This document shows positions 6,259 through 7,066 of a DNA stretch of 7,066 nt, piece after piece. The DNA is from Aquabacterium sp. Its GTDB lineage: Bacteria; Pseudomonadota; Gammaproteobacteria; Burkholderiales; Burkholderiaceae_C. The stretch is from NCBI GenBank assembly GCA_017989885.1, contig JAGNPA010000092.1, positions 1 to 7,066 of the forward strand, written 5' to 3'. How positions within the stretch are numbered: position 1 is the stretch's first letter; every line of letters begins with the position of its first letter. The position numbers were made by a program, and so were the translations under genes. The notes beneath the pieces are model-generated. The model searched no databases. It saw only the letters and a list, made by a program, of their open reading frames with translations, and was not told the DNA's origin.

Positions 6259-6261
6259 CCG

Positions 6262-6280
6262 GTGTGGTGTCGTGCCACGC
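6262..6280. terminator. Weak stem-loop between convergent GGDEF and xdhC genes
   Basis: GTGTGG (6262-6267) can pair with CCACGC (6275-6280) over a 7-nt loop, with one G-U pair in the plus-strand RNA. It sits in the 36-bp gap between two convergent stop codons, where a terminator is expected. There is no U-tract on either side, so it is not a canonical intrinsic terminator. Confidence 0.25.
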
Positions 6281-6294
6281 GACGGCAGCGCTTG

Positions 6295-7066
6295 TCAGGC
6301 GGCGTGTTCTGCCAGCAATTGCGCCACGACCGCGATGGCGATCACGGCGGGTTCCTTGCCCTGGATGTCGGGCAGACCGATGGGGCAGGTCAAGCGCTCC
6401 AGCGTGTCCGGCTCGATGCCCTGTTCGGCCAACCGGTGCAGAAAGCGCGCCCGCTTGGTCTGTGAGCCGATCAGCCCGGCAAAGCGAAAGTCGGCGCGGC
6501 GCAGCACAGCGTCGATGATTTTCAGGTCCAGATCGTGCCGGTGCGTCAGCACCAGGTGGCAGGCGTCCGCCGGCGCATCGGCCACCTCGCGCTCGGCGGC
6601 CTCGGTGGGCAGCCAGGTGATGTGCTCGGGCAGGGCGGCCAGCATCGCCGGGTCGGGCAGGCCGGCTTGGGCATCCCATTCCGGCAGGTCATCGGCACGC
6701 TCGTCGATCCAGCGCACGCTGCAGTCCAGATCGCTCAGCAGCTTGACGATGGCCTGGCCCACGTGGCCGGCGCCATGCAACTCGACATGAAAGCGGGGCG
6801 GCGGCACGTGCCATGCGGCCAGCGTGACTGCGCTCAAGACCTCAAAGCGCAGGGTGACGACACCACCACAGCATTGGCCCAGGGTGGGGCCCAGGGGGAA
6901 GGTGTGTGTCCAGCCCTCGGCGGGCATGCCCTCACGCAGGGCCTGACGTGCCAGGTCGATCGCGCGCCACTCCAGATGGCCACCGCCCACCGTGCCCCGC
7001 ACCTGATCAAGCGCCACCAGCATGCGGGCGTCCTGGTCGCGTGGGGGCGAGCCACGGATGGCATCG
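6295..7066 (-). CDS. xdhC: XdhC-family molybdenum hydroxylase maturation factor, C-terminal part (runs off right edge)
   Basis: XdhC proteins bind molybdenum cofactor, help its sulfuration and deliver it to xanthine dehydrogenase-type enzymes in the cytoplasm. The frame is open to the window edge, giving 256 visible residues. An in-frame ATG at 7023 is not the true start, because the upstream codons encode IRGSPPRDQDARM, matching the family's conserved 'RGS-PR--GARM' segment. Counting from the edge, GTVGGGHLEWRAID is at about 24-37 and GQCCGG, the characteristic double-cysteine motif, at 63-68. GAGHVGQAI (98-106) is the glycine-rich start of the Rossmann-type XdhC_C domain. LTHRHDLDLKIIDAVL and FAGLIGSQTKRARFLHRL follow, then LTCPIGLPDIQGKEPAVIAIAVVAQLL at the natural C-terminus. 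Perhaps 25-40 N-terminal residues are missing. In related organisms it usually follows xdhA and xdhB, which would lie to the right of this window; that is expectation, not observation. It is convergent with the dual-sensor cyclase gene. Confidence 0.93.
   Translation of the reverse strand, partial: DAIRGSPPRDQDARMLVALDQVRGTVGGGHLEWRAIDLARQALREGMPAEGWTHTFPLGPTLGQCCGGVVTLRFEVLSAVTLAAWHVPPPRFHVELHGAGHVGQAIVKLLSDLDCSVRWIDERADDLPEWDAQAGLPDPAMLAALPEHITWLPTEAAEREVADAPADACHLVLTHRHDLDLKIIDAVLRRADFRFAGLIGSQTKRARFLHRLAEQGIEPDTLERLTCPIGLPDIQGKEPAVIAIAVVAQLLAEHAA

Noticed and set aside
1..7066. A search for mobile elements, tRNA genes, CRISPR repeats, prophage or defence genes.
   Set aside because: No terminal inverted repeats, transposase motifs, regular direct repeats or tRNA-like folds were seen, and every stretch longer than about 160 bp is accounted for by ordinary genes.

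Overview
The window is high-GC chromosomal DNA with tightly packed genes. Its protein types (an XdhC accessory protein, a Lon-like AAA protease with the N-terminus common in Betaproteobacteria, a SugE variant carrying GWPLGLK, and several diguanylate cyclases) suggest a betaproteobacterium, probably Burkholderiales. That placement is inferred from GC content and protein flavour, with no rRNA or marker gene to confirm it.

Layout, left to right. (1) 1-598, minus: the N-terminal 199 codons of a Lon-family AAA protease that runs off the left edge. (2) 630-1925, minus: a 431-residue diguanylate cyclase with seven predicted membrane segments and a GGDEF domain (GGEEF, with an RxxD I-site). It ends 31 bp before the protease start, so the two may be cotranscribed. 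(3) 1926-2027: a divergent intergenic region. (4) 2028-2354, plus: a SugE/Gdx-type small multidrug resistance transporter. (5) 2355-2508: a convergent spacer with one inverted repeat. (6) 2509-3390, minus: a 10-TM EamA/DMT transporter. (7) 3391-3522: a second divergent spacer holding a perfect 11-bp odd palindrome and a -10-like hexamer close to the transporter start. (8) 3523-6258, plus: a 911-residue diguanylate cyclase with two successive periplasmic sensor regions, CHASE then dCache, followed by HAMP and GGDEF. It ends in a short Ala-Asp hexanucleotide repeat. (9) 6259-6294: a short convergent spacer with a weak stem-loop. (10) 6295-7066, minus: the C-terminal 256 residues of an XdhC-family molybdenum-hydroxylase maturation factor, cut by the right edge.

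The main theme is c-di-GMP production from two membrane-bound cyclases with unrelated sensor halves, placed either side of a tail-to-tail pair of transporters from the DMT superfamily. Nothing shows that these genes form one system; the arrangement looks like ordinary chromosomal gene order. I see no mobile element, tRNA, rRNA, CRISPR array or prophage. The item most worth attention is the dual-sensor CHASE-dCache-HAMP-GGDEF protein.
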